DNA from: Oscillospiraceae bacterium
GTDB taxonomy: Bacteria; Bacillota; Clostridia; Oscillospirales; CAG-272
Direction of reading: 5' to 3'
Length of the DNA stretch: 6,287 nucleotides
Assembly: GCA_009788105.1 (NCBI GenBank)
Contig: WQSD01000082.1
Span: 1-6,287, forward strand
Part shown: positions 1-5,349 of the stretch, one piece after another
Layout: every line of letters begins with the position of its first letter
Numbering within the stretch: the first letter of the stretch is position 1
Translations under genes and position numbers: made by a program
The notes under the pieces: generated by a model
Told to the model about the DNA's origin: nothing
What the model saw: the letters and a program-made list of their open reading frames with translations, nothing else
Databases searched by the model: none

Positions 1-65
1 ATTCGGGGCAGTTATTCTCTGTCGTGGCAATTCACTTGCCACAAAGGAGAATAACTGCCCCGAAT
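1..65. repeat. Perfect long inverted repeat (65-bp hairpin)
   Basis: Bases 1-19 are the exact reverse complement of 47-65. Nested inside, 24-30 (GTGGCAA) is the exact reverse complement of 36-42 (TTGCCAC) around a 5-nt loop, so almost the whole 65 bp can fold into one hairpin. No T-run follows on the plus strand, so it is not a standard terminator. It begins at the first base of the window and may continue upstream. It could be the end of a mobile or REP-like element or an intergenic hairpin repeat. The identity is not recognised. Confidence 0.75.
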
Positions 66-235
66 GCGCGCGATTAAACGAAGGGGGTTGTTGGCGAATG
101 AACGGCGAGCCGCCGCAGACATACCAGGGTTTGCTTTGTGCGAACCTGACGGGCGGTCTGCCCTTTTCTGCTAATGGATTTTGGCTTTCTGCTAATACTC
201 ACTTTTTTCGAGTGCAATCTGCAATGCAATTTCCG
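66..235. other. Gene-free stretch, no recognised content
   Basis: The longest plus-strand reading from an ATG here is about 36 codons (64-174). It is arginine- and alanine-rich, has no good ribosome binding site and resembles no family I know. The 11-nt word TTTCTGCTAAT occurs twice, at 165-175 and 186-196. GGGC-ggtct-GCCC followed by TTTT (151-167) is a 4-bp terminator-like hairpin, too short to rely on. The end of a gene from the left could lie here, but nothing shows it. Confidence 0.4.
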
Positions 236-409
236 AATGCTTTTGTGAGAAAAAGTTTTTAGTCAAGTTTTTTACAAGCCCTTGTGAGCGCTGAAGGCGA
301 CGGCATTGGCGGCTTTGCCGTCAAACAGGTCGCCGTAATGCGTGAGCGGGCAAAACTTGTGCGGTGTGGGTGCATAACCCACGACCTTGACCCTTTTCTT
401 CAGGTTGAA
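236..409 (-). repeat. Composite intergenic repeat, module A copy 1 (interrupted)
   Basis: Read on the minus strand, this matches the island at 5348-5446: the start (ttcaacYtgaagaaaa), the hairpin GTGGGT-tatgc-ACCCAC (366-382) and the end (caaaagcatt). Copy 2 has GCGGGC-tatgc-GCCCGC at the same place, so two stem pairs differ but still pair. The second hairpin of the module (CAAGTTTTTT/AAAAAACTTG in copy 2) is split here. Its arms lie at 264-273 and 352-359, with module B (276-353) between them. The minus-strand reading frame through it is not a credible protein. Confidence 0.75.
276..353 (+). ncRNA. Structured 74-bp repeat, module B copy 1
   Basis: This is a candidate structured RNA or hairpin-DNA element, about 81% identical to 5496-5569 with no gaps. 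The outer stem is GGCGAC (296-301) with GTCGCC (329-334). The inner stem is 306-313 with 317-324 around a TTT loop, with one G-T pair at 309/321. A GCCC/GGGC pair (278-281, 348-351) can close the element. The G-T pair is a valid wobble only in plus-strand RNA and becomes A-C on the other strand, which favours the plus strand as the functional one. It lies about 140 nt upstream of ku. Whether it is transcribed is not shown. Confidence 0.55.
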
Positions 410-411
410 TA

Positions 412-430
412 ATGGGTGCACTGCACTCAT
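412..430. promoter_or_regulatory. Imperfect 19-bp palindrome, possible operator
   Basis: ATGGGTGCA-C-TGCACTCAT is a palindrome with 9-bp arms and one mismatch. It lies 5 bp upstream of the proposed -35 element of the ku promoter, a position from which a dimeric regulator could act. No particular regulator is suggested by the sequence. Confidence 0.3.
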
Positions 431-434
431 GATT

Positions 435-464
435 GTATTATCGCTATCCTTTGTTGGCATACTA
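435..464 (+). promoter_or_regulatory. Candidate sigma-G (forespore) promoter of ku-ligD
   Basis: CATACTA at 458-464 matches the Bacillus sigma-G -10 consensus (CATnHTA) completely. GTATT at 435-439 matches four of five positions of the -35 consensus GHATR, and the spacing is exactly 18 nt. Transcription would start near 471, leaving a leader of about 19 nt that holds the AAGGAG ribosome binding site (478-483). Known: ku and ligD of Bacillus subtilis (ykoV, ykoU) are expressed in the forespore under sigma-G. A sigma-A -10-like TATTAT (436-441) overlaps but has no good -35 at 17 nt. Applying the Bacillus consensus here is inference. Confidence 0.45.
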
Positions 465-489
465 AGCTAAAACATCCAAGGAGCGCGCC

Positions 490-1254
490 ATGCCCATATC
501 ACACAAAACAGTAATATCATTCGGACTTGTTGCTATACCAATAAATATGCACACAGCGGTGTCCGAAAATGACATCCGCTTCAATCAGCTGCACAAAGAC
601 GACCTCAGTCGCATTCGCTACAAAAAAATCTGTGCCCACTGCGAAAAAGAGGTGAAGTCAGAGGACATAATCAAAGGCTACGAGTACGAAAAAGACAAAT
701 ATGTCACCGTCAGCGACGAGGAAATCGAGCAGATAAAAACAGAAAAAGACCGCTCGATTCAGATTTTGCATTTTGCGAATCTGAACCAAATCAGTCCCGT
801 GTATTACGATAAAGCATATCACATTTTGCCTGCGGCGGGCGGCGAAAAAGCCTTTGAACTACTGCGAAAAGCCCTGATGGACACCAAGAAAATTGCCATC
901 GGCAAAACGGTCATGGGCAACCACGAAAATCTGATGGCGATTATTCCGCGAGATGACGGAATCGTAATTCAGACAATGTTTTTCGACGATGAGGTCAAGG
1001 AAATTCCCGTCGCTTACAAGAAACAGAAAATCGAAAAAGCGGAGCTTGACATGGCGAAAATGCTGATAAATTCGATGGATACGCCGTTCGACCCGACTGC
1101 CTACAAAGACGAATATCAAGAAAAATTGCGTGGCTTGCTCTCGGCAAAAATCGCAAATCGTGATATTGAAACGCCGGAAGAAGAAGTGCCGGGCGGTATC
1201 ATTGACTTGATGGAAGCCTTGATGCAAAGCGTTGAAATGGCTGGGGCGCGGTGA
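490..1254 (+). CDS. ku: Ku protein, non-homologous end joining
   Basis: This is a bacterial Ku homologue of 254 aa. The protein forms a homodimeric ring that threads onto double-strand DNA ends and recruits the LigD ligase. The N-terminal MPISHKTVISFGLVAIPI is the typical opening strand of bacterial Ku (X-x-ISFGLV-x-IP). A CxxC pair (C48, C51) precedes the family motif IKGYEYEKDKYV (61-72), and the C-terminal IDLMEAL motif lies near residue 240. The start is fixed by AAGGAG (478-483) 6 nt before the ATG. The stop overlaps the start of the ligase gene, so the two are co-transcribed and probably translationally coupled. The protein ends in VEMAGAR soon after the core, without the lysine-rich C-terminal tail found in many bacterial Ku proteins. 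The family assignment is firm. Confidence 0.95.
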   Translation: MPISHKTVISFGLVAIPINMHTAVSENDIRFNQLHKDDLSRIRYKKICAHCEKEVKSEDIIKGYEYEKDKYVTVSDEEIEQIKTEKDRSIQILHFANLNQISPVYYDKAYHILPAAGGEKAFELLRKALMDTKKIAIGKTVMGNHENLMAIIPRDDGIVIQTMFFDDEVKEIPVAYKKQKIEKAELDMAKMLINSMDTPFDPTAYKDEYQEKLRGLLSAKIANRDIETPEEEVPGGIIDLMEALMQSVEMAGAR

Positions 1255-2189
1255 TGTCTCTTTTCCAAAACAAAAATATTAGCCCAATGCTGTTAGCAAA
1301 GGAGTCCGAGCCTTTCGACGACCCTAATTTCATCTACGAGTTGAAGTTAGATGGGGAGCGTTGCTTGGCGTATTTATCGGCGGACGGCACAGAATTTCGC
1401 AACAAGCGGCACAAGAAAATGAACGCTCATGTGCCGGAGCTTTGCGAAATTCACCGCCAGGCGAAAGTGGACTGCATCCTTGACGGGGAGCTGATGGTGG
1501 TGAAAGATGGCGTGCCGAATTTCTACGAAATCCAGCGGCGGAGTATTACCACAAATGCCTTCAAAATTCAGCTGTTGGCGAAGCAACACCCTGCCACATT
1601 CACCGCGTATGACATTCTTTATTACGATGGCGAACAAGTCACAAACAAGCCTTTGGTTGAGCGAAAATTGTTGCTCCAATCAGCTTTTGACGAAAGCCAG
1701 CGACTTGCTCGCTCTCGTTTCGTAGAGGAGAAAGGCGTCGCGCTCTACCGCCTTGCAGAACAGCAAAACCTTGAAGGCATCGTTGCGAAACGCAAGGACA
1801 GTTTGTACAAAATTGGCGCTCGGTCGAAAGATTGGATTAAAATCAAGCACATGCAGGACGAGGATTTTGTCATCTGCGGCTACATCATCAAGGCGGAAAA
1901 AGAGCTTCGCACAGCAAGCCTTATTCTTGGTTTGTACGAGGGTGAAAGCCTTGTGTACCAAGGACATGTGCCGATTGGACTGACCCGTGAGGACTTCAAA
2001 ATCATCGCCAAGCAAAATGCGGTGCATTGCCCTTTCGAGCGAGCCGAAGAGGATGCGTTGTACATTGACCCCACCCTTGTCTGCACCGTCGAATACATGA
2101 TGCGGTCAAGCGGAGGCGGCTTGCGACAGCCTGTTTTTAGGGGATTGCGATTGGATAAGACGGCGCGAGAGTGTGTGGTGAGGCTGTGA
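1254..2189 (+). CDS. ligD: ATP-dependent DNA ligase, LigD ligase-domain type
   Basis: This ligase would seal the ends held by Ku, using ATP through a lysyl-AMP intermediate. Counting from the ATG (311 aa), motif I is KLDGER with nucleophile K31, motif III is DGELMVV (77-83), motif IIIa is FTAYDILYYDG (116-126), motif IV is EGIVAK (174-179), motif V is WIKIK (194-198), and the C-terminal OB domain ends with motif VI (FRGLRLDK). The size equals a single LigD ligase domain. The polymerase/primase and 3'-phosphoesterase domains found in larger LigD proteins are absent and are not encoded next to it. The ATG at 1254 overlaps the ku stop (TGATG); a GTG three bases earlier (1251) is an alternative start. 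No strong ribosome site of its own is seen, which supports coupling to ku. Confidence 0.93.
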   Translation: MSLFQNKNISPMLLAKESEPFDDPNFIYELKLDGERCLAYLSADGTEFRNKRHKKMNAHVPELCEIHRQAKVDCILDGELMVVKDGVPNFYEIQRRSITTNAFKIQLLAKQHPATFTAYDILYYDGEQVTNKPLVERKLLLQSAFDESQRLARSRFVEEKGVALYRLAEQQNLEGIVAKRKDSLYKIGARSKDWIKIKHMQDEDFVICGYIIKAEKELRTASLILGLYEGESLVYQGHVPIGLTREDFKIIAKQNAVHCPFERAEEDALYIDPTLVCTVEYMMRSSGGGLRQPVFRGLRLDKTARECVVRL

Positions 2190-2192
2190 TTA

Positions 2193-2593
2193 TCACAAAA
2201 ACAACACCTGTTTACCCAGCAAAAAATCCTCCACGCTAAGGTTAGTGCTACCAACAACGAGTGACAACGCCTCTGGGTATTGCTTTTTGAAAACAAGACT
2301 TCCGCCCACATTCTTGACCCGCCCGCTTTTCACTTCGATTGCGGTGAGTTTGCTCCCTTTTTTGATGACGAAATCCACTTCGTTGCTCCGCTCACGCCAC
2401 CAATAGACCTCGAAACCCTCGTCGCCTGCTCTGGACAGCAGATACGCACCCACCGCACTTTCGGTTAGCCGACCTCTGTCAAGGGGATTATACTCGAATT
2501 CCTCAAAAAAGCGCCAAGGTTTGCGAGGCTGTTTTTTGAGGAATTCGAGTATAGCCGCTCTAAGAGTTGCGATACCAATTTTCTTTTGAACAT
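2193..2593 (-). pseudogene. Remnant of AAA ATPase/DUF4143 protein, core deleted
   Basis: The family is about 400 aa: an N-terminal AAA ATPase followed by DUF4143 and a PD-(D/E)xK-like C-terminal region. Here only the ends survive. The ATG at 2593, with AGGAG (2601-2605) 7 nt before it, begins MFKRKLVSQLLERL, the usual N-terminus of this family, but that frame stops at 2465-2467. The C-terminal part lies in another frame (2193-2489): GRLTESAVGAYL, WWRERSNEVDFV, then AIEVKSG, with the D...ExK residues present. Walker A and B and all else between are missing. A hairpin (2489-2553) occupies exactly the junction. A 135-codon reading from an ATG at 2600 spans the wreck, but AGGAG abuts that ATG with no spacing, so it is unlikely to be the real start. 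The gene still has a consensus promoter. Its end converges on ligD, with 3 nt between the stops. Confidence 0.8.
2489..2553. repeat. Hairpin element with perfect 22-bp arms
   Basis: Bases 2489-2510 and 2532-2553 are exact reverse complements around a 21-nt spacer (2511-2531). The arms contain CTCGAATTCCTC and end in an A6/T6 run next to the spacer. The element begins directly after the codon for the last recognisable N-terminal residues of the ATPase remnant and ends where the DUF4143 part begins. This suggests that it inserted there, or is a scar linked to the deletion. The spacer word TTTGCGAGG recurs in the ftsQ leader (2851-2859), followed in both places by a T-run. It is probably a copy of a dispersed hairpin repeat. 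Confidence 0.8.
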
Positions 2594-2640
2594 TTTTCAT
2601 CTCCTGTTACAAATTACTCATTACGATTTACTATTAACTC

Positions 2641-2669
2641 ATTATACGTCGTTCTTTTGTGTTTGTCAA
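2641..2669 (-). promoter_or_regulatory. Consensus sigma-A promoter of the ATPase remnant
   Basis: On the minus strand, TTGACA (complement of 2664-2669) is followed after exactly 17 nt by TATAAT (complement of 2641-2646), a full match to the housekeeping consensus. The predicted transcript starts near 2634 and reaches the AGGAG site (2601-2605) after about 30 nt. The promoter is intact although the gene it serves is broken. Confidence 0.8.
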
Positions 2670-2744
2670 GGGGTATTTTCGGGTTTCGGTATTATTTTTC
2701 AAAAATTCTTCTGTACCAGACATATTATCGCCGCCGCAACATTG

Positions 2745-2770
2745 CTTGTATCATTTTCTTGTATCATTTT
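2745..2770 (+). repeat. Tandem 13-bp duplication upstream of ftsQ promoter
   Basis: CTTGTATCATTTT occurs twice head to tail (2745-2757 and 2758-2770) with no mismatch, ending 12 bp before the -35 box of the ftsQ promoter. It may be a slippage product. It is AT-rich and sits where an UP element or a regulator could act, but no function is shown. Confidence 0.6.
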
Positions 2771-2782
2771 TTCTTAAAACAG

Positions 2783-2811
2783 TTGACAACTGGAAAAAAA
2801 AAGTGTATAAT
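2783..2811 (+). promoter_or_regulatory. Consensus sigma-A promoter of ftsQ
   Basis: TTGACA (2783-2788), 17-nt spacer, TATAAT (2806-2811): a full consensus match, with a nine-base A run inside the spacer. The transcript would start near 2818, giving a leader of about 80 nt if translation begins at 2900. It is divergent from the promoter at 2641-2669. Confidence 0.85.
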
Positions 2812-2845
2812 AAGTTGATGTATAGTGAATGACTTGAAAATCAAC

Positions 2846-2873
2846 CCAGATTTGCGAGGTCGTTTTTGCAAAT
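2846..2873 (+). repeat. Repeat-like motif in ftsQ leader
   Basis: TTTGCGAGG (2851-2859), then three bases and a T-run, resembles the spacer and inner right arm of the hairpin at 2520-2537. In addition ATTTGC (2850-2855) can pair with GCAAAT (2868-2873). This looks like a degraded copy of the same repeat lying between the promoter and the ftsQ start. The match is short and could be chance. Confidence 0.35.
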
Positions 2874-2899
2874 TGAGGCACGAGGAACAGCAAATACTT

Positions 2900-3772
2900 A
2901 TGGAAAACAGCCAACACAACCAAACAGGCACATCAGAAGAGTTCTTCGACTCTGATTTGACAGGGTCGTTTTCTGACAATTCGTATCAAAATCTTCAACG
3001 CCGCAATAACCGTCGTCGTCTTATATTGCGTATTACTTTTGGGGCATTTTTTTTAATCGCTTTAATAATTATTGCGATCGCTGCTTCATTTATTTTTTTT
3101 AGAATTGAAAACATTGAAATTTACGGAAACGAGTTTTATTTACCTGAAGAAATTTTAGACTTTGCTGATATTCAAGAAGGAAGTAGCTTGTTATTAGTTG
3201 ACCGTAACGAAATTGTCGAGAATATTCTTCGTGAAATGCCACACATTCATCGTGTTAATGTGGAGCTTTCCCTTCCGTCAACTTTGCGAATAACAGTCGT
3301 CGAAGACTCGCCCATATTATATTTTCACATGGCAGAGCATTACATAGTGCTGTCACGAGAATTGCGAGTGTTAGCGGTATTCAATGCAGAAAACGTTGAC
3401 CGAAACCTTTTAGACAGATTATACTCCACATTTCTCCCCGAAGTTTTGTACGCAAACTATGGGCAAGTCATTCGCTTTAGTTCGGACACTAACAGTGGAT
3501 TTATTGTTGATTTAATTGACTCCATTGAATATTCACCATTAAGTGGCAGAGTCAACAATATCGACTTGTCAAATCGTTTCGACATACGCATTCGGTATGA
3601 CGACAGATGGGATATTTTCCTTGGCAATCGTCATGATTTCAACTACAAACTGCTGTTTGTACATGAAGCATTGCAATATTTTGTTCCATATGCAACCGGT
3701 AGAATGTATTTTGAGGACACCGGCGTTGGCTTCGCTTCTCCAAATAGCACCCAATATTTTATAGCTCCATAA
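2900..3772 (+). CDS. ftsQ: Cell division protein FtsQ/DivIB
   Basis: This is a bitopic membrane protein of the divisome that with FtsL and FtsB/DivIC regulates septal peptidoglycan synthesis. From the ATG at 2900 (290 aa) it has a polar cytoplasmic tail (1-44, with an arginine cluster QRRNNRRR just before the membrane), one transmembrane helix (about 45-67), an extracytoplasmic POTRA domain (about 68-138: FRIENIEIYGN ... PHIHRVNVELSLPSTLRITVVED), then the FtsQ beta domain to the C-terminus. The order tail-TM-POTRA and the position before ftsZ identify the family. The start is uncertain. GAGGAA (2882-2887) lies 12 nt before ATG 2900, which is long. An in-frame GTG at 2825 would add 25 residues, but it lies about 7 nt from the predicted transcript start without a ribosome site. 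No ftsA gene lies between this gene and ftsZ. Confidence 0.88.
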   Translation: MENSQHNQTGTSEEFFDSDLTGSFSDNSYQNLQRRNNRRRLILRITFGAFFLIALIIIAIAASFIFFRIENIEIYGNEFYLPEEILDFADIQEGSSLLLVDRNEIVENILREMPHIHRVNVELSLPSTLRITVVEDSPILYFHMAEHYIVLSRELRVLAVFNAENVDRNLLDRLYSTFLPEVLYANYGQVIRFSSDTNSGFIVDLIDSIEYSPLSGRVNNIDLSNRFDIRIRYDDRWDIFLGNRHDFNYKLLFVHEALQYFVPYATGRMYFEDTGVGFASPNSTQYFIAP

Positions 3773-3835
3773 AACCATGTACAAGGAAAAAGTTGCAATT
3801 TATTATTAACAAATTGTTAATTTTCAAAAAAACTA

Positions 3836-3864
3836 TTGAAATTCTTTCAAAAATGTAATAATAT
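3836..3864 (+). promoter_or_regulatory. Candidate sigma-A promoter P1 of ftsZ
   Basis: TTGAAA (3836-3841), 17-nt spacer, TAATAT (3859-3864): one mismatch in the -35 and two in the -10. It lies in the 198-bp AT-rich gap between ftsQ and ftsZ and would give a leader of about 100 nt. A weak AT-only hairpin (3805-3821, ATTAACA-aat-TGTTAAT, then TTT) precedes it and would end few ftsQ transcripts. Confidence 0.45.
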
Positions 3865-3909
3865 ATTAGGAGAGAGTTTTACAGACTTACAAAAAATTTC
3901 TAAAAATCA

Positions 3910-3939
3910 TTGCATAAATTCAGTATACATCAATATATA
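3910..3939 (+). promoter_or_regulatory. Candidate sigma-A promoter P2 of ftsZ
   Basis: TTGCAT (3910-3915), 18-nt spacer, TATATA (3934-3939). The transcript would start near 3946, about 12 nt before the GGAGGG site of ftsZ. It is weaker than P1 and in AT-rich DNA where such matches arise by chance. Confidence 0.3.
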
Positions 3940-3970
3940 TCGGCTGTACAAAACAACGGAGGGCAACAGA

Positions 3971-5149
3971 ATGCCATTTGAAACAAATAATCAACTTAAC
4001 AATGAAATAGAGGGAAATCCACTTGTGCGGATAAAGGTCGTGGGTGTTGGTGGCGGTGGAAACAACGCTATTAACCGCATGGTCGAGGCAGGAATTAAGA
4101 ATGTTGACTTTGTTGCCATTAACACGGACAAGGCCGCTCTTACTAACTCCACCGCTTCTTATAAAGTACCAATTGGCGAAAAGTTGACTCGTGGTCATGG
4201 TGCAGGAGCGAACCCCGAGATTGGTGCGCGTGCCGCCGACGAGTCCAGTGAAGAGGTAAAAGCTGCGCTTAAAGGTGCTGACATGGTGTTTATCACTGCT
4301 GGAATGGGCGGTGGGACAGGCACCGGAGCGGCTCCTGTTGTAGCGCAATACGCTCGTGAAATGGGCATTCTTACTGTTGGTGTTGTCACACGCCCCTTTG
4401 ATTTCGAGGGTCGTCGTCGTATGATTCAAGCCGAAACAGGCATCAAAAACCTGCTTGAAAATGTGGACGCGCTTCTTGTTATTCCTAACGAGCGTTTGAA
4501 ACAGCTTGCCACCACAAGAATTACATTCCTTAACGCCTTTACCGAGGCGGATAATGTGTTAAAGCATGGTGTGCAAAGCATTACCTCGCTTGTGACTGAT
4601 ATTGGTATCGTAAACTCTGACTTTGCGGATGTGACCGCTACTATGAAAGATGCCGGTATTGCTCACATGGGTGTTGGTGTGGCACAAGGCAAAGACAAGG
4701 CAGAGCAAGCGGCAAAGTTGGCTATCTCTTCTCCGCTTCTTGAAACATCTATTGAAGGTGCGCGCCGTATCCTTGTGAACCTGACTGTTTCCGCCGATGT
4801 TTCTCTCGAGGAAATGGACATTGCGTCTGCTATGATAAATGACGAGGCTCACCCTGATGTGTCCATTATTTGGGGTGCTACTATTGACCCGAATGCTGAT
4901 GATGAGATGCGCGTTACTGTTATTGCTACCGGCTTTGATGATGACAAAAAGCCGACCACTTTTATGCATCCGGAGGCTAAACTTTCGGGTATCACCAGCG
5001 ACCCAATGCAAAAGCGTGAACCTAAGCCTGTATCTCAGCCTGAACCTGAGCAGTCAGAGCCGATTTCTGTCGAAATGGACGACGATAGTGCGTTGTCTGA
5101 TGACGAGTTTGGACAGTTGCTTGATATGCTTAACAAGAACAATCGGTAG
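3971..5149 (+). CDS. ftsZ: Cell division protein FtsZ
   Basis: This is the tubulin-like GTPase that polymerises into the cytoplasmic Z ring and recruits the divisome. It has 392 aa. The GTP-binding part has GVGGGGNNAINRM (25-37), the tubulin signature GGGTGTG (113-119), and the T7 synergy loop NSDFADV (215-221), whose D217 and D220 complete the GTPase site of the next subunit. A C-terminal sheet domain follows to about residue 320, then a proline- and glutamate-rich linker. The start is set by GGAGGG (3958-3963) 7 nt before the ATG; the frame stays open 45 codons further up to 3836, but that stretch is AT-rich leader. The C-terminus is DEFGQLLDMLNKNNR, not the usual D-I-P-x-F-L-R peptide that binds FtsA, SepF and ZipA. 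The core is complete and surely functional. Confidence 0.98.
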   Translation: MPFETNNQLNNEIEGNPLVRIKVVGVGGGGNNAINRMVEAGIKNVDFVAINTDKAALTNSTASYKVPIGEKLTRGHGAGANPEIGARAADESSEEVKAALKGADMVFITAGMGGGTGTGAAPVVAQYAREMGILTVGVVTRPFDFEGRRRMIQAETGIKNLLENVDALLVIPNERLKQLATTRITFLNAFTEADNVLKHGVQSITSLVTDIGIVNSDFADVTATMKDAGIAHMGVGVAQGKDKAEQAAKLAISSPLLETSIEGARRILVNLTVSADVSLEEMDIASAMINDEAHPDVSIIWGATIDPNADDEMRVTVIATGFDDDKKPTTFMHPEAKLSGITSDPMQKREPKPVSQPEPEQSEPISVEMDDDSALSDDEFGQLLDMLNKNNR

Positions 5150-5161
5150 GGCAAAATATGT

Positions 5162-5275
5162 TAAGACCTTGGGCTTTCAGCCCAAACCCGACCAACTTTT
5201 GAAAAAGTTGGACCATAACTTCTTGGCAATTTAATTTTGCTAAAAAGTTTTGAGGGGTGTGGGGAACTTTTGTAA
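5162..5275 (+). repeat. Composite repeat, module A copy 3 (diverged)
   Basis: The order is as in the island copy: TTGGGCT-ttc-AGCCCAA (5169-5185), then CCAACTTTT-ga-AAAAGTTGG (5192-5211), then AACTT...AAGTT enclosing GCAA...TTGC, then AAAAGTT-n-AACTTTT around GAGGGGTGTGGGG. The stems keep their positions while their bases differ from copies 1 and 2 in both arms. It begins 12 nt after the ftsZ stop and so would lie in the ftsZ 3' untranslated region. No U-run follows either strong hairpin, so it is not a plain terminator. Confidence 0.55.
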
Positions 5276-5321
5276 CGATTTTGACCTTGTTTTTATCTCT
5301 TTTATCTTAAATAAAACAACT

Positions 5322-5349
5322 AAACCGCAAGTCATAAGTCTTGCGGTTT
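5322..5349 (+). terminator. Terminator-like hairpin downstream of ftsZ
   Basis: AAACCGCAAG (5322-5331) pairs perfectly with CTTGCGGTTT (5340-5349) around an 8-nt loop. The T-run on the plus strand is short (TTTC) and the A-rich bases before the stem give a somewhat better U-tract on the minus strand. It is the first terminator-like structure after ftsZ, 172 nt past the stop. The same ten-base core recurs at 5630-5659. Confidence 0.5.

Noticed and set aside
64..174. Possible 36-codon ORF
   Set aside because: No ribosome binding site, biased composition, and its start lies in the edge of the 65-bp hairpin.
272..460. Minus-strand reading of 62 codons and the related plus-strand reading at 5354-5563, sharing a peptide of the form G-Y-A-P-x-P-H-K-F
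   Set aside because: The shared peptide comes from module A. Differences between the copies change amino acids but keep the hairpin paired, so selection is on structure rather than protein. The frames diverge outside the module and have no ribosome sites.
1..489. CRISPR array, retron or transposase gene
   Set aside because: The repeats here are inverted and structured, not regularly spaced direct repeats, and no reverse transcriptase, Cas or transposase motif is encoded anywhere in the window.
2193..2600. An intact 135-aa DUF4143-only gene
   Set aside because: The ATG at 2600 directly abuts AGGAG, while the ATG at 2593 has ideal spacing and the known family N-terminus in another frame. The middle of the long frame is translated hairpin.
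2567..2818. Plus-strand readings of 60-80 codons upstream of ftsQ
   Set aside because: They are low-complexity AT-rich translations without ribosome sites, lying over two promoters.
3805..3824. Terminator between ftsQ and ftsZ
   Set aside because: The stem is 7 bp and almost all A-T, with a short T-run, so efficient termination is unlikely.
3868..3874. AGGAGAG ribosome-site-like word between ftsQ and ftsZ
   Set aside because: No start codon follows at a usable distance.
3836..3970. Longer FtsZ with 45 extra N-terminal residues
   Set aside because: The stretch is AT-rich, unlike any FtsZ N-terminus, contains likely promoters, and ATG 3971 has a strong GGAGGG site at 7 nt.
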